Below, one piece after another: positions 1 through 6,918 of a stretch of DNA of 7,583 nt. The first letter of the stretch is position 1; every line of letters starts with the position of its first letter. Source of the stretch: Clostridia bacterium (GTDB lineage: Bacteria; Bacillota; Clostridia; Christensenellales; Borkfalkiaceae); contig JAIDFD010000015.1 of assembly GCA_029054485.1 (NCBI GenBank), positions 1-7,583 on the forward strand. The letters are read 5' to 3'. The notes beneath the pieces are model-generated. The model was not told where the DNA came from, ran no database searches, and worked only from the letters and a program-made list of their open reading frames with translations. The position numbers and the translations under genes were made by a program.

Positions 1-983
1 GTGCAGTACAAAACATAAAATCAAGCAAGACGTTGCTTGAAATCAAGATGCGCTTTTTGGGCAAGACGGGAGAAATTTCGCAGTTGCTTAAAAATATGCG
101 CGACGTTCCCCCCGAACAGCGTCCCACTATGGGCAAGGTGTTGAACGCGTTCAGACAGTGGTCGGAAGAGAGATTCGATGAAATTGAAAAGCATATCAAA
201 AAGATAGAGCTTGACAAAAAATACTCCGACGAAAAACTGGACGTGACAATCCCCGGAACCTTTTTGCACGACGGCGCGTTCCACCCCAACACTCTTATAA
301 AAGAGGAACTCGTTTCTATCTTCGCGGGTATGGGCTTTGAAATTTTCGAGGGACCGGAAATAGAGAACGATTATTATAACTTCACCGCGCTGAATACACC
401 CGCCGACCACCCCGCGCGGGATATGCAGGATACCTTTTACATTACCGAGGATTTACTTCTGCGCACGCAGACCTCTGCGGGACAGATAAGGGTTATGGAA
501 AACAAGAAACCGCCCATAAAAATTCTTTCCCCCGGCAAAGTTTACAGAAGCGACGACGATGCGACCCACTCCCCTATGTTCTCGCAGATGGAAGGGCTTG
601 TAGTGGATAAGGGCATTACCCTCTGCGATTTGAAAGGTATGCTGGACGTGTTCGCAAAAAAGATTTTTGGTGAAGACGTAAAGACAAGACTGCGCCCCTC
701 CTACTTCCCTTTCACCGAGCCTTCTGTCGAAGTCGACGTGAGCTGTTTCGAGTGCGGCGGAAAGGGCTGCCGCCTTTGCAAGGGCACGGGCTGGATTGAA
801 GTTCTGGGCGCGGGTATGGTTAACAGGCACGTTTTAGAGGGTTGCGGCATAGACCCCGATGAGTACACGGGCTTTGCATTCGGTATGGGAATAGAGCGAA
901 TTGCAATGCTCAAATACGGCATTAACAATATGAAGCTTCTCTTCGAGGGCGACACGCGCTTTTTGAAACAGTTTAAGGATTAA
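1..983 (+). CDS. pheS: Phenylalanyl-tRNA synthetase alpha subunit, 5'-truncated by the window edge
   Basis: Catalytic subunit of the heterotetrameric class II enzyme that charges tRNA-Phe with phenylalanine in the cytoplasm. The reading frame is open from nt 3 and the residues before the TTG at 33 ([10 protein letters not shown]) continue the family's N-terminal coiled-coil alignment, so the true start is off the left edge. About 326 residues are visible against a usual length near 340, so roughly a dozen are missing. Family landmarks, numbered from the TTG at 33: [15 protein letters not shown] (122-136), motif 2 around [19 protein letters not shown] (170-188), the specificity-pocket segment GFAF (280-283) retaining its Ala, and the motif 3 glycine/arginine pattern GMGIER (284-289). 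A CxxC-x4-CxxC cluster (C238, C241, C246, C249) precedes the [11 protein letters not shown] strand, as in many bacterial PheS proteins. It lies 11 nt upstream of pheT, clearly in one operon. Any promoter or T-box leader would be outside the window. Confidence 0.97.
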   Translation, partial: AVQNIKSSKTLLEIKMRFLGKTGEISQLLKNMRDVPPEQRPTMGKVLNAFRQWSEERFDEIEKHIKKIELDKKYSDEKLDVTIPGTFLHDGAFHPNTLIKEELVSIFAGMGFEIFEGPEIENDYYNFTALNTPADHPARDMQDTFYITEDLLLRTQTSAGQIRVMENKKPPIKILSPGKVYRSDDDATHSPMFSQMEGLVVDKGITLCDLKGMLDVFAKKIFGEDVKTRLRPSYFPFTEPSVEVDVSCFECGGKGCRLCKGTGWIEVLGAGMVNRHVLEGCGIDPDEYTGFAFGMGIERIAMLKYGINNMKLLFEGDTRFLKQFKD

Positions 984-994
984 GGAGATAATTT

Positions 995-3406
995 ATGATA
1001 GCACCTTTAAGTTGGCTTAAAGATTACGTAGATATAGACGTTACTGCGGAAGAGTTGCAAAAAAAGCTTTTCGACTGCGGATTCGAAGTTGAAGAACTTA
1101 TCGAAGTCGGCAAGGACATTTCGGGCGTCGTCGTGGGCGAAGTTTTAGAATGTGAACCCGTAGAGGGTACGCACTTGCACGTCTGCAAAGTTGACTGCGG
1201 CGATAAGGGAATTTTTCAGATTTGCTGCGGCGCGGACAACGTTAAAAAGGGAATTAAAGCCCCCTGCGCTCTTGTAGGCGCGACCGTGTACGCAACGGCA
1301 AAAGACCACATTACGGTTGAAGGGGTTATGACCATAAAGAAAGGCAAGCTGCGCGGAATAGAGTCGGACGGTATGCTTTGCTCGGGCGCGGAACTGGGCG
1401 TAAACGGAGATATGTTCGATGGCGGCGATTACTGCGGGCTTTTGCTTCTTCCGAAAGATTGCAAAAACGGCGAGGACGTAAAACCCGTGCTTGGGCTTGA
1501 CGACTACGTTTTCGATATTGCGGTAACCGCCAACCGCCCCGACTGCCAGTCCATTCTCGGAATTGCGCGCGAGGTTGCGGCGGTGTTGAACAAGCCCGTA
1601 AAAGAGCCCGATTACTCTTACACTGCAAAAAAGGGAAACTATCCAGAAATTAAAATTTCCGACCTTGCGCCCGACCTCTGCCCGCGCTATATTGGGCATT
1701 ACGTCAAGGACGTAAAAATTGCCCCCTCTCCCCGCTGGATTAAAAAGCGGCTTTCATCATGCGGACTGCGTTCAATAAGCAACGTTGTTGACATAACCAA
1801 CTTTGTTCTGCTTGAACTCGGACAACCTATGCACGCGTTTGATTTAAGAACGCTCGACGGCAGAGAAGTAATTGTTCGCCGCGCGAAAGACGGCGAGAAA
1901 ATAAAGACGCTCGACGGCAATGAGTTTAAACTTTCAAGCGAAAACCTCGTTATCTGCGATGGCAAAAAACCGAGCGCGCTTGCGGGCGTTATGGGCGGAC
2001 TTGACAGCGAAATAAAAGACGATACTTCAGAAGTACTTTTCGAGGCGGCGAAATTCGCGCGCGACAGCGTGAGAAAGACCGCAAGGGCTTTGGGACAGCA
2101 TACCGACTCTTCCGCGCTGTTTGAAAAGGGCGTGAACGAATACACTACCGAAAAGGCTATGTGCCGCGCGTTGAACCTCATCGAAAAGCTCGGCTGCGGC
2201 ACGGTTACCGATTTGCATATCGACGTAACCACCAAAAACTCTAATTTAACCGCAAAGAAAATGACGGTTGAAGTCGATAAGATAAACGCGCTTTTGGGCA
2301 TAACCGTTCCCACAGAAAAAATGGTTGAAATTTTGAAGAGCCTTTGTTTCGGCGTAAAGCTTTCAGGCGGAAAGCTTGACCTTGTAGTTCCCCGCTGGCG
2401 CGAGGATATAGACGGTTTCCCCGATATTGCCGAAGAGGTCATAAGGCTGTACGGCTACGACCACGTTCACAGCACCTTTCTGCCCACCGCGCTTATAACC
2501 AACGGCGGCTACAACGACGAGCAGAAAGCCGAAAACAAGTTGAAGCGCAAGCTGGTTGAAAAAGGTATGTACGAAATTTCAACCTACTCCTTCTACTCGG
2601 CGAAAGACTTGGATATGCTCCATATCCCCGCCGACGCGAAAGAGAGAAAGGCGATAAAAATCCGCAACCCCATAAGCGAAGAACTTTCGATTATGCGCAC
2701 GACTATGGCTCCCTCGATGCTGAACGTTATCGTCAGAAATTTAAGGCGTGGAAATATGGAAGGCAAGCTGTTTGAACTTGCAAAGATTTATCTTCCCGAA
2801 GAGTTACCCTTAAAAACCTTCCCCGAGGAAAGGGCAACCCTCTGCCTCGGTTCGTTCGGCAAAACGAGCTTTTGGGATTTGAAAGGAATTTGCGAAAATA
2901 TCGCAAACACGCTGAACACCGCGTTTGAATATGCCCCTTGCGAAAAGCCTTTTCTGCAACCCGGTAAGACTGCGGAAATTACCTGCGAGGGTAAATATAT
3001 AGGCTATGTCGGCGTGCTTGCACCTACTGTATGCGAAGAGCTTGCAATAGACCGCACGGTGGTTTTAGCGGAGCTTGACTACGCAGAACTTAAAAGCCAT
3101 GCAAAGCCGTTCAGATACAAGCCTATCCCCAAATTTCCCGAGGTTACACGCGACCTTGCTCTTCTCTGCGGAAAAGAGATAACCTGCGGCGAGATAAAGA
3201 AAGAAATTTACGCCGCTTGTAAATACGTTTCTTCCGTAATTCTCTTCGACGTTTACGAGGGTACACAGGTTGACGAGGGCAAAAAGAGTATGGCGTTTAA
3301 CCTGACCTTTACCCCCAAGGACGAGCCTATCGAGGACAAAGTTGACGGTTACGTCAAGAAAATTTTAAGCAATCTTAAATACAAACTGAACATCGAATTG
3401 AGATAA
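995..3406 (+). CDS. pheT: Phenylalanyl-tRNA synthetase beta subunit
   Basis: An 803-residue protein of normal bacterial length that partners PheS in tRNA-Phe aminoacylation and edits mischarged Tyr-tRNA-Phe. Domains in order: N-terminal segment (1-38); EMAP-type tRNA-binding OB fold (about 40-155, with CKVDCG and GIESDGMLCSGAELG); B3/B4 editing region (about 210-385, with SNVVDITNFVLLELGQPMHAFD at 262-283, ALAGVMGG at 328-335, and FEKGVN at 376-381); B5 domain (about 415-490, ending in PRWREDIDGFPDIAEEVIRLYGYD); catalytic-like core (about 500-690); and the C-terminal FDX-ACB anticodon-binding domain (about 705-800, opening with YKPIPKFPEVTRDLALL). The ATG is preceded by AAGGAG at 982-987 with 7-nt spacing, which overlaps the pheS stop and supports this start. 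The GLRTEAS-like segment reads ALGQHTDSSALFEKGV, a mild divergence that still looks functional. A strong terminator follows at once. No frameshift or missing domain was seen. Confidence 0.98.
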   Translation: MIAPLSWLKDYVDIDVTAEELQKKLFDCGFEVEELIEVGKDISGVVVGEVLECEPVEGTHLHVCKVDCGDKGIFQICCGADNVKKGIKAPCALVGATVYATAKDHITVEGVMTIKKGKLRGIESDGMLCSGAELGVNGDMFDGGDYCGLLLLPKDCKNGEDVKPVLGLDDYVFDIAVTANRPDCQSILGIAREVAAVLNKPVKEPDYSYTAKKGNYPEIKISDLAPDLCPRYIGHYVKDVKIAPSPRWIKKRLSSCGLRSISNVVDITNFVLLELGQPMHAFDLRTLDGREVIVRRAKDGEKIKTLDGNEFKLSSENLVICDGKKPSALAGVMGGLDSEIKDDTSEVLFEAAKFARDSVRKTARALGQHTDSSALFEKGVNEYTTEKAMCRALNLIEKLGCGTVTDLHIDVTTKNSNLTAKKMTVEVDKINALLGITVPTEKMVEILKSLCFGVKLSGGKLDLVVPRWREDIDGFPDIAEEVIRLYGYDHVHSTFLPTALITNGGYNDEQKAENKLKRKLVEKGMYEISTYSFYSAKDLDMLHIPADAKERKAIKIRNPISEELSIMRTTMAPSMLNVIVRNLRRGNMEGKLFELAKIYLPEELPLKTFPEERATLCLGSFGKTSFWDLKGICENIANTLNTAFEYAPCEKPFLQPGKTAEITCEGKYIGYVGVLAPTVCEELAIDRTVVLAELDYAELKSHAKPFRYKPIPKFPEVTRDLALLCGKEITCGEIKKEIYAACKYVSSVILFDVYEGTQVDEGKKSMAFNLTFTPKDEPIEDKVDGYVKKILSNLKYKLNIELR

Positions 3407-3407
3407 G

Positions 3408-3435
3408 AAAATCCCGCCTCACGGCGGGATTTTTT
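3408..3435. terminator. Bidirectional intrinsic terminator between pheT and yunB
   Basis: A perfect 8-bp GC-rich stem (ATCCCGCC 3411-3418, GGCGGGAT 3423-3430) with a TCAC loop, extended by flanking A and T runs (AAA 3408-3410, TTTTT 3431-3435). The T run follows the stem on the plus strand and the A run gives a U run on the minus strand. It sits between the convergent stop codons of pheT (3406) and yunB (3440), so it very likely ends both transcripts. Confidence 0.9.
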
Positions 3436-3439
3436 AATT

Positions 3440-4105
3440 TTACTTTTGGGGGACGAGGGCGGCACCGTAGCCTGCAAGCGAGGCTTGAAGATAGGTGTCG
3501 GGGATTTTTCCCGTTATAACGCTTTCGCAGATAAGCACCTCTATCGTAGAGGCGAGATTGGTTGACTTAGACGGCATTATAATTGAAATATCCGAGACAA
3601 TTTCAAGATACAGCGAGTGCTTGGTCTGGTTTATACCCGCGTCGACGAACTTCGAAACAAAGCGGCACTCAACGTTGCTTATCGGGATTATTTTCAGATT
3701 GATTTTCTGCCCGAAACCCGCAAGAGCTTCTATTCCCGTAAGCGCGCCTATCGGCACAAGAATTCCCTCCTGACTCATCTTGTTCAGGTTTTCTTGCGAA
3801 AGGTACGCGGTATCCCTTGCTATTCTGTTTATTTTAAGAGAATCGGTTGTAATAGAAGTTACGTTGCCGCTTTCATCGCGCTCGATAGTAATTAAATCTT
3901 CGTAGCGCATAGTGTCGTTAAGCGTGTAGTAGATTGCATCGTTGACCGCAACAGTGGTTACCGAGCGGATAGTCGCTTCGCTTATCGAAATAAGCACGCG
4001 CGTGACGTTGCGCTGAAAATATACGAGGGTGGCAATAACGAACAGGCAAATAAAAATAACAAGAATTTTAAACCGTCTGAACTTTTTGTTTTTTTTCGCC
4101 TTCAT
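3440..4105 (-). CDS. yunB: Sporulation protein YunB
   Basis: A 221-residue protein that I recognise as YunB by sequence resemblance. It has a short Lys/Arg-rich cytoplasmic N-terminus (1-13), one hydrophobic membrane segment (about 13-30), then a soluble domain, presumably outside the membrane. Family-like stretches are AVNDAIYYTL (53-62), DESGNVTSITTDSLKINRIARDTA (77-100), the IPIG-type segment VPIGALTG (117-124), INLKIIPISNVECRF (135-149) and the C-terminal SVITGKIPDTYL (195-206). In Bacillus subtilis yunB belongs to the mother-cell sigma-E regulon; its biochemical role is not known. The ATG is the only reasonable start before the membrane segment, yet it has no clear Shine-Dalgarno in the preceding 25 nt, and I could not find a convincing sigma-E promoter. 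It lies 78 nt downstream of spoVAE on the same strand, separated by a hairpin, and converges on pheT. Confidence 0.88.
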   Translation of the reverse strand: MKAKKNKKFRRFKILVIFICLFVIATLVYFQRNVTRVLISISEATIRSVTTVAVNDAIYYTLNDTMRYEDLITIERDESGNVTSITTDSLKINRIARDTAYLSQENLNKMSQEGILVPIGALTGIEALAGFGQKINLKIIPISNVECRFVSKFVDAGINQTKHSLYLEIVSDISIIMPSKSTNLASTIEVLICESVITGKIPDTYLQASLAGYGAALVPQK

Positions 4106-4140
4106 ACAATATTTTATTTTGCAAAAGGCTTGTTTATGTT

Positions 4141-4178
4141 TTTAACAAATCGGCGGCGCGGGATTTACCCGCGCCGCC
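4141..4178 (-). terminator. Hairpin terminator after spoVAE
   Basis: A perfect 11-bp stem (GGCGGCGCGGG 4152-4162, CCCGCGCCGCC 4168-4178) with a 5-nt loop lies 5 nt beyond the spoVAE stop. On the minus strand it is followed by GATTTGTTAAAAAC, an interrupted and rather weak U tract. The stem is very stable, so it probably ends the spoVA transcript, but partial read-through into yunB is possible. Confidence 0.75.
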
Positions 4179-4183
4179 TTAAA

Positions 4184-4567
4184 TCAGTTGCGTTTTGTTT
4201 TTGATTTGAATATCAACGCCATCACGAATGAGAAAACGACCGCCGCCGTAACTCCCGCGCTTGCCGCCGCAAGCGAGCCGGTTATCGCCTGAAAAAAGCC
4301 CTGCTCCGCTCCACGCATTGCGCCGTTTGCCAAAAGGTATCCGAAACCCGAAATGGGAACGGTCGCGCCTGCGCCCGCAAACTCAACCAACGGCTGGTAA
4401 ACGCCTATCGCGGTAAGCACCACACCCGCAAGCATAAAGTAAACGAGAATTTTTCCCGCGGTTAAGTCGGTAAAGTTGATTATTATCTGCGCGATTAAGC
4501 AGATTGCACCGCCTACCGCAAAAGCCTTTAAGTAAGCCAAAAATATAAATAAAATTTCCTGTCCCAT
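4184..4567 (-). CDS. spoVAE: Stage V sporulation protein AE (SpoVAEb type), DPA channel component
   Basis: A 127-residue integral membrane protein of the SpoVA family, needed with SpoVAC and SpoVAD for dipicolinic acid (Ca-DPA) uptake into the developing spore and release during germination, in the spore inner membrane. The signature VYQPLVEFAGAGATVPISGFGYLLANGAM (56-84) matches the SpoVAEb form. Hydrophobic segments lie at about 6-29, 38-57, 66-82 and 98-120, with a basic tail KSKTKRN. The ATG is one nucleotide after the spoVAD stop, and a GGAG at 4575-4578 with 7-nt spacing lies inside the end of spoVAD, so translation is probably coupled. It is paralogous to SpoVAC (shared AGAGxxVPxxGF core) but lacks SpoVAC's N-terminal extension. 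It is the last gene of the unit; the hairpin at 4152-4178 follows. Confidence 0.95.
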   Translation of the reverse strand: MGQEILFIFLAYLKAFAVGGAICLIAQIIINFTDLTAGKILVYFMLAGVVLTAIGVYQPLVEFAGAGATVPISGFGYLLANGAMRGAEQGFFQAITGSLAAASAGVTAAVVFSFVMALIFKSKTKRN

Positions 4568-4568
4568 A

Positions 4569-5564
4569 TCAATACTCCAACTCCACCGCGTGGCTTATGC
4601 AGGGAATTGACTCACCCTGCCCCGATGATACCGTTGAAAGAAGCGCGCCCGTTGCGGCGAAAAGTATTCTCTTATAAAGCCCAGAACTCATTTTTGAAAG
4701 CACATAGGAATTCAGCACCACCGCCGAACAGCCCGCGCCGCTACCGCCCTGAAACTCGTCCTCGATAACCTTGTAAATTATCTCGCCGCAGTCAACGTGT
4801 CTGTCTGCGATGTCATAGCCTTTTTCCCAAGTCAGGTCCTTGACTATTCTGCTACCGAGCGCACCAAGGTCGCCCGTCAAAATCATATCGTAATCATCGG
4901 GCGTAGTGTCCGTATCTCTGAAATGGCGCATAATGGTGTCAGCCGCCGCAGGCGCCATTGCCGCGCCCATATTGTTTACGTCCGTGACTCCCAAATCGCA
5001 GACCCTACCCATTGTTGCACTGGTGATTTTTACGCCCTCTTTGGCGTTGGTAATTACGCAGCCGCCCGCGCCCGTTACCGTCCACTGCGACTGCGGTGGT
5101 CTGGTCGTTCCCTGCTCCAAGGGATAACGGTACTGTCTTTCAGCCGAGGCAAAGTGACTGCCCGTTGCCGCAACAGCACGGTTGACGTAGCCCGCGTTCA
5201 CCATCATAGCAGCAAGCATCATACTCTCGCTCATTGTAGAACAAGCCGAGTAAACGCCTACAAACGGAAAATCGTAATCGCGTGCGGAAAAGCTTGCGGA
5301 AATTATCTGGTTTAAAAGGTCGCCGGAAATAAGCACGTCTATGTCCGTTTCCTTAAAGCCGCCCTTTTCTATCGCAAGCGCAATGGCGTTAGTCAGCATT
5401 TTGCACTCCGCCTTTTCAAAGGTGCTTTCCTCGTACATATCATCGTCAAGGGTAATATCGGCGTATCCGCCTATTACGCCCACCTTTTCCTTTGAACCGC
5501 ATATAGCGGCATAGCCCGAAATCCTCGGTTTGTTTTTAAAAAATACCGTATTGCCTTTTTTCAT
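4569..5564 (-). CDS. spoVAD: Stage V sporulation protein AD (SpoVAD), DPA-binding, thiolase fold
   Basis: A 331-residue soluble protein of the thiolase fold that binds dipicolinic acid and works with the SpoVAC and SpoVAE membrane proteins at the spore inner membrane. Family landmarks: ISGDLLNQ (79-86); VYSACSTMSESMMLA (104-118), containing the thiolase-position Cys108; ATGSHFASAERQYRYP (133-148); WTVTGAGGCV (161-170); KITSATMGRVCDLGVTD (179-195); NMGAAMAPAAADTI (198-211); DDYDMILTGDLGALGS (223-238); GGSGAGCSAVV (273-283); and the closing ATGALLSTVSSGQGESIPCISHAVELE (304-330). It is slightly shorter than the Bacillus protein but complete in all these blocks. The start is fixed by homology, yet no Shine-Dalgarno is visible in the AT-rich 26-nt gap after spoVAC, so coupling to spoVAC translation is a possible explanation. 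Its stop is 1 nt from the spoVAE ATG. Confidence 0.97.
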   Translation of the reverse strand: MKKGNTVFFKNKPRISGYAAICGSKEKVGVIGGYADITLDDDMYEESTFEKAECKMLTNAIALAIEKGGFKETDIDVLISGDLLNQIISASFSARDYDFPFVGVYSACSTMSESMMLAAMMVNAGYVNRAVAATGSHFASAERQYRYPLEQGTTRPPQSQWTVTGAGGCVITNAKEGVKITSATMGRVCDLGVTDVNNMGAAMAPAAADTIMRHFRDTDTTPDDYDMILTGDLGALGSRIVKDLTWEKGYDIADRHVDCGEIIYKVIEDEFQGGSGAGCSAVVLNSYVLSKMSSGLYKRILFAATGALLSTVSSGQGESIPCISHAVELEY

Positions 5565-5590
5565 ACTGATTAATTAAAGTTTTTTTAAAA

Positions 5591-6040
5591 TTATATAAAT
5601 AAATAAATCAAGCCTACAAGCACGCCCGAGAAAACGCCGAATACGATTATCGCGCCCGCAACAGTAAACATTTTTGCCGCCATACCGTATATCCAGCCCT
5701 CGGTTTTAAACTCGATTGCAGGGGACGCAACGCTGTTTGCAAAGCCGGTTATAGGCACGATTGAGCCCGCGCCCGCGTGACGTCCTATTCTGTCGTAAAC
5801 GCCGAAGCCTGTCAGAAGTGTGCCCAGAAAAATCAGAATCATAGACGTACAGCCCGCAAGCTCATCGCCCGCAAGTCCTGCGTATTCGAGCATAAATCGA
5901 ATGAATTGTCCTATGCAACATATTAGACCGCCCACGCCGAACGCCGAAAGGCAGTTTTTAAAATGCTTTGTCGGCGGGTCCTGAGTTTTTACATAAGTTA
6001 AATAATTTTCGTTACGGTTTTTACTTGCCCTGCCTGTCAT
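5591..6040 (-). CDS. spoVAC: Stage V sporulation protein AC (SpoVAC), DPA channel component
   Basis: A 149-residue inner-membrane protein of the SpoVA family. In Bacillus, SpoVAC has been described as a mechanosensitive-type channel through which DPA leaves the spore core during germination. A polar N-terminus (1-27, with the TYVKTQDPPTKHF segment typical of the family) precedes hydrophobic segments at about 32-52, 64-83 and 117-148. The hallmark block GFGVYDRIGRHAGAGSIVPITGFANSVASPAIEFKTEG (78-115) is essentially the family consensus. The ATG at 6040 has AGGAG at 6051-6055 with a rather long 10-nt spacing. This start region overlaps the tail of a possible 32-residue upstream ORF in another frame. 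It is first of the spoVAC-AD-AE trio, with 26 nt to spoVAD. Confidence 0.96.
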   Translation of the reverse strand: MTGRASKNRNENYLTYVKTQDPPTKHFKNCLSAFGVGGLICCIGQFIRFMLEYAGLAGDELAGCTSMILIFLGTLLTGFGVYDRIGRHAGAGSIVPITGFANSVASPAIEFKTEGWIYGMAAKMFTVAGAIIVFGVFSGVLVGLIYLFI

Positions 6041-6119
6041 TTTTCACGAACTCCTGCTTACCGCTTTTAATAAAACTTTCGCGCTCGTCGCGGCGCGATA
6101 AATCGTATTCCTTTCTCAT
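6021..6119 (-). CDS. Possible 32-residue micro-ORF linking the SDR gene to spoVAC
   Basis: An ATG-to-TAA frame of 32 codons encodes a highly charged peptide beginning MRKEYDLSRRDERESF, with 8 Arg/Lys-rich pairs or singles and Glu/Asp scattered throughout, no membrane segment, and an abundance of Lys, Arg, Glu and Asp. Its ATG overlaps the SDR stop (ATGA), and its TAA lies 20 nt inside spoVAC in a different frame, so it occupies exactly the gap between the two genes. An AGGAG abuts the ATG directly (6120-6124), too close for ordinary initiation, so termination-reinitiation from the SDR would be needed. The spoVAC ribosome-binding site lies within its codons 22-23. I do not recognise a family. 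It could be a coupling or leader peptide, or a chance ORF; at this length chance cannot be excluded. Confidence 0.35.
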   Translation of the reverse strand: MRKEYDLSRRDERESFIKSGKQEFVKNDRQGK

Positions 6120-6913
6120 CTCCTGTACATCCTGTCGTTGAAATAGAGGGTTACCTTTTCGGGAAAAACGTGCGACATAATGCGGTACGCCGAATTTTTG
6201 AAACCGCTTGCCCTTATTATGGGCGGCTTGTCCTTGTAGAGAATTTCGCAGATGTCCTCGGCAACCTCCGCAGGCGACATACCCGTCTGCTCCATATCCG
6301 CAAGCGCGGCGACCGCCTTATTCAGGCTTTGGGCATAGGTCTTGTTTTCATCGTCTGAATAGACCTTTCTTTTAAAGGTAAAGCCCGTAGCCGTACCACC
6401 CGGAAGCATTGCGGAAACCTTTATACCGTAAGGCTTCAACTCGTAATAAGCCTCGCGCACGAGCATTTCGAGCGCGGCTTTGGACGAGGAGTAAAAAGAA
6501 TCGTATAAAATGGGCACCTCGCCGCCGATAGAGCCGACCAGCACTATTCTTCCGCCGCGGTCTTTCATAAATGGAATGACCGCCTGCATAGCTTTCAACG
6601 CGCCGAAAAAGTTGACATCGAAAAGATAGCGGTAATCGCTCTCTTTTGCGTATTCTATGGGCGCCGCCATAGAAAATCCCGCGCTGTAAATCAGCGCGTC
6701 TATGCCGTACTTTTCGCCCACCATAGCTATAACGTCCGAAAGAGTACTGCCTGCCGCAACGTCCGCAATCATATTTTTGATTTTTGCGTTTTTGCAGGGC
6801 GTGCGCGAAATGTTGACCACGTTCCAGCCGCGGTTGGCAAGTCTTAAACAGGTTTCACAGCCTATTCCAGAGCTTCCGCCCACAACGACAGCCGTTGATT
6901 TTTTCTTATCCAT
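6116..6913 (-). CDS. Short-chain dehydrogenase/reductase (classical SDR), substrate unknown
   Basis: A 265-residue NAD(P)H-dependent oxidoreductase with a Rossmann fold. Visible motifs: the dinucleotide-binding GGSSGIG (12-18) after strand beta-1; Arg37 at the end of beta-2 (NISR), which suggests but does not prove NADP(H) preference; Asp51-Val; SAG (77-79, for the usual NAG); and the full catalytic tetrad Asn101 (VNFFG), Ser128 (VGSIGG), Tyr141 and Lys145 (YSSSK), then PGG (171-173). The C-terminal 40 residues (PPIIRASGFKNSAYRIMSHVFPEKVTLYFNDRMYRR) resemble the amphipathic tail seen in several Firmicutes SDRs and might contact membrane; that is inference. The substrate cannot be told from sequence. 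Position 6913 is the ATG that places GGSSGIG correctly; no Shine-Dalgarno precedes it. It directly precedes spoVAC on the same strand, through a micro-ORF, and follows the ZIP terminator, so it is probably the first gene of the unit. Confidence 0.93.
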   Translation of the reverse strand: MDKKKSTAVVVGGSSGIGCETCLRLANRGWNVVNISRTPCKNAKIKNMIADVAAGSTLSDVIAMVGEKYGIDALIYSAGFSMAAPIEYAKESDYRYLFDVNFFGALKAMQAVIPFMKDRGGRIVLVGSIGGEVPILYDSFYSSSKAALEMLVREAYYELKPYGIKVSAMLPGGTATGFTFKRKVYSDDENKTYAQSLNKAVAALADMEQTGMSPAEVAEDICEILYKDKPPIIRASGFKNSAYRIMSHVFPEKVTLYFNDRMYRR

Positions 6914-6918
6914 ACAGC

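Noticed and set aside
744..779. Cys4 cluster in PheS as an unusual inserted zinc domain
   Set aside because: The same CxxC-x4-CxxC segment before the GWxExxGxGMV strand is common in bacterial PheS, so it is not novel.
1145..1699. A 184-codon minus-strand open frame inside pheT
   Set aside because: It lies wholly opposite an intact, family-consensus pheT, has no recognisable protein features, and reflects GC-biased codon use in the true gene. The same applies to the long frames at 453-830, 1326-1628, 1699-2442 and 2027-2218.
4106..4150. CATAAACA upstream of yunB as a sigma-E -10 element
   Set aside because: It partly matches CATACAAT, but the position where the -35 should lie is inside the GC-rich terminator stem and has no match.
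4797..5315. A 172-codon plus-strand open frame opposite spoVAD
   Set aside because: Its composition is Arg/His/Cys-rich as expected from an antisense frame, and spoVAD on the other strand matches its family throughout.
5570..5578. Shared TTAATTAA before spoVAD and before the SDR (6934-6943) as an operator
   Set aside because: It is a short AT palindrome in AT-rich gaps with no further flanking similarity; chance is a sufficient explanation.
5590..5624. TATAAT (5595-5590) with TTGTAG about 18 nt upstream, as a promoter for spoVAD
   Set aside because: It lies in the AT-rich 3' end of spoVAC, the -35 matches only three of six consensus bases, and spoVAC-spoVAD co-transcription is the known arrangement.
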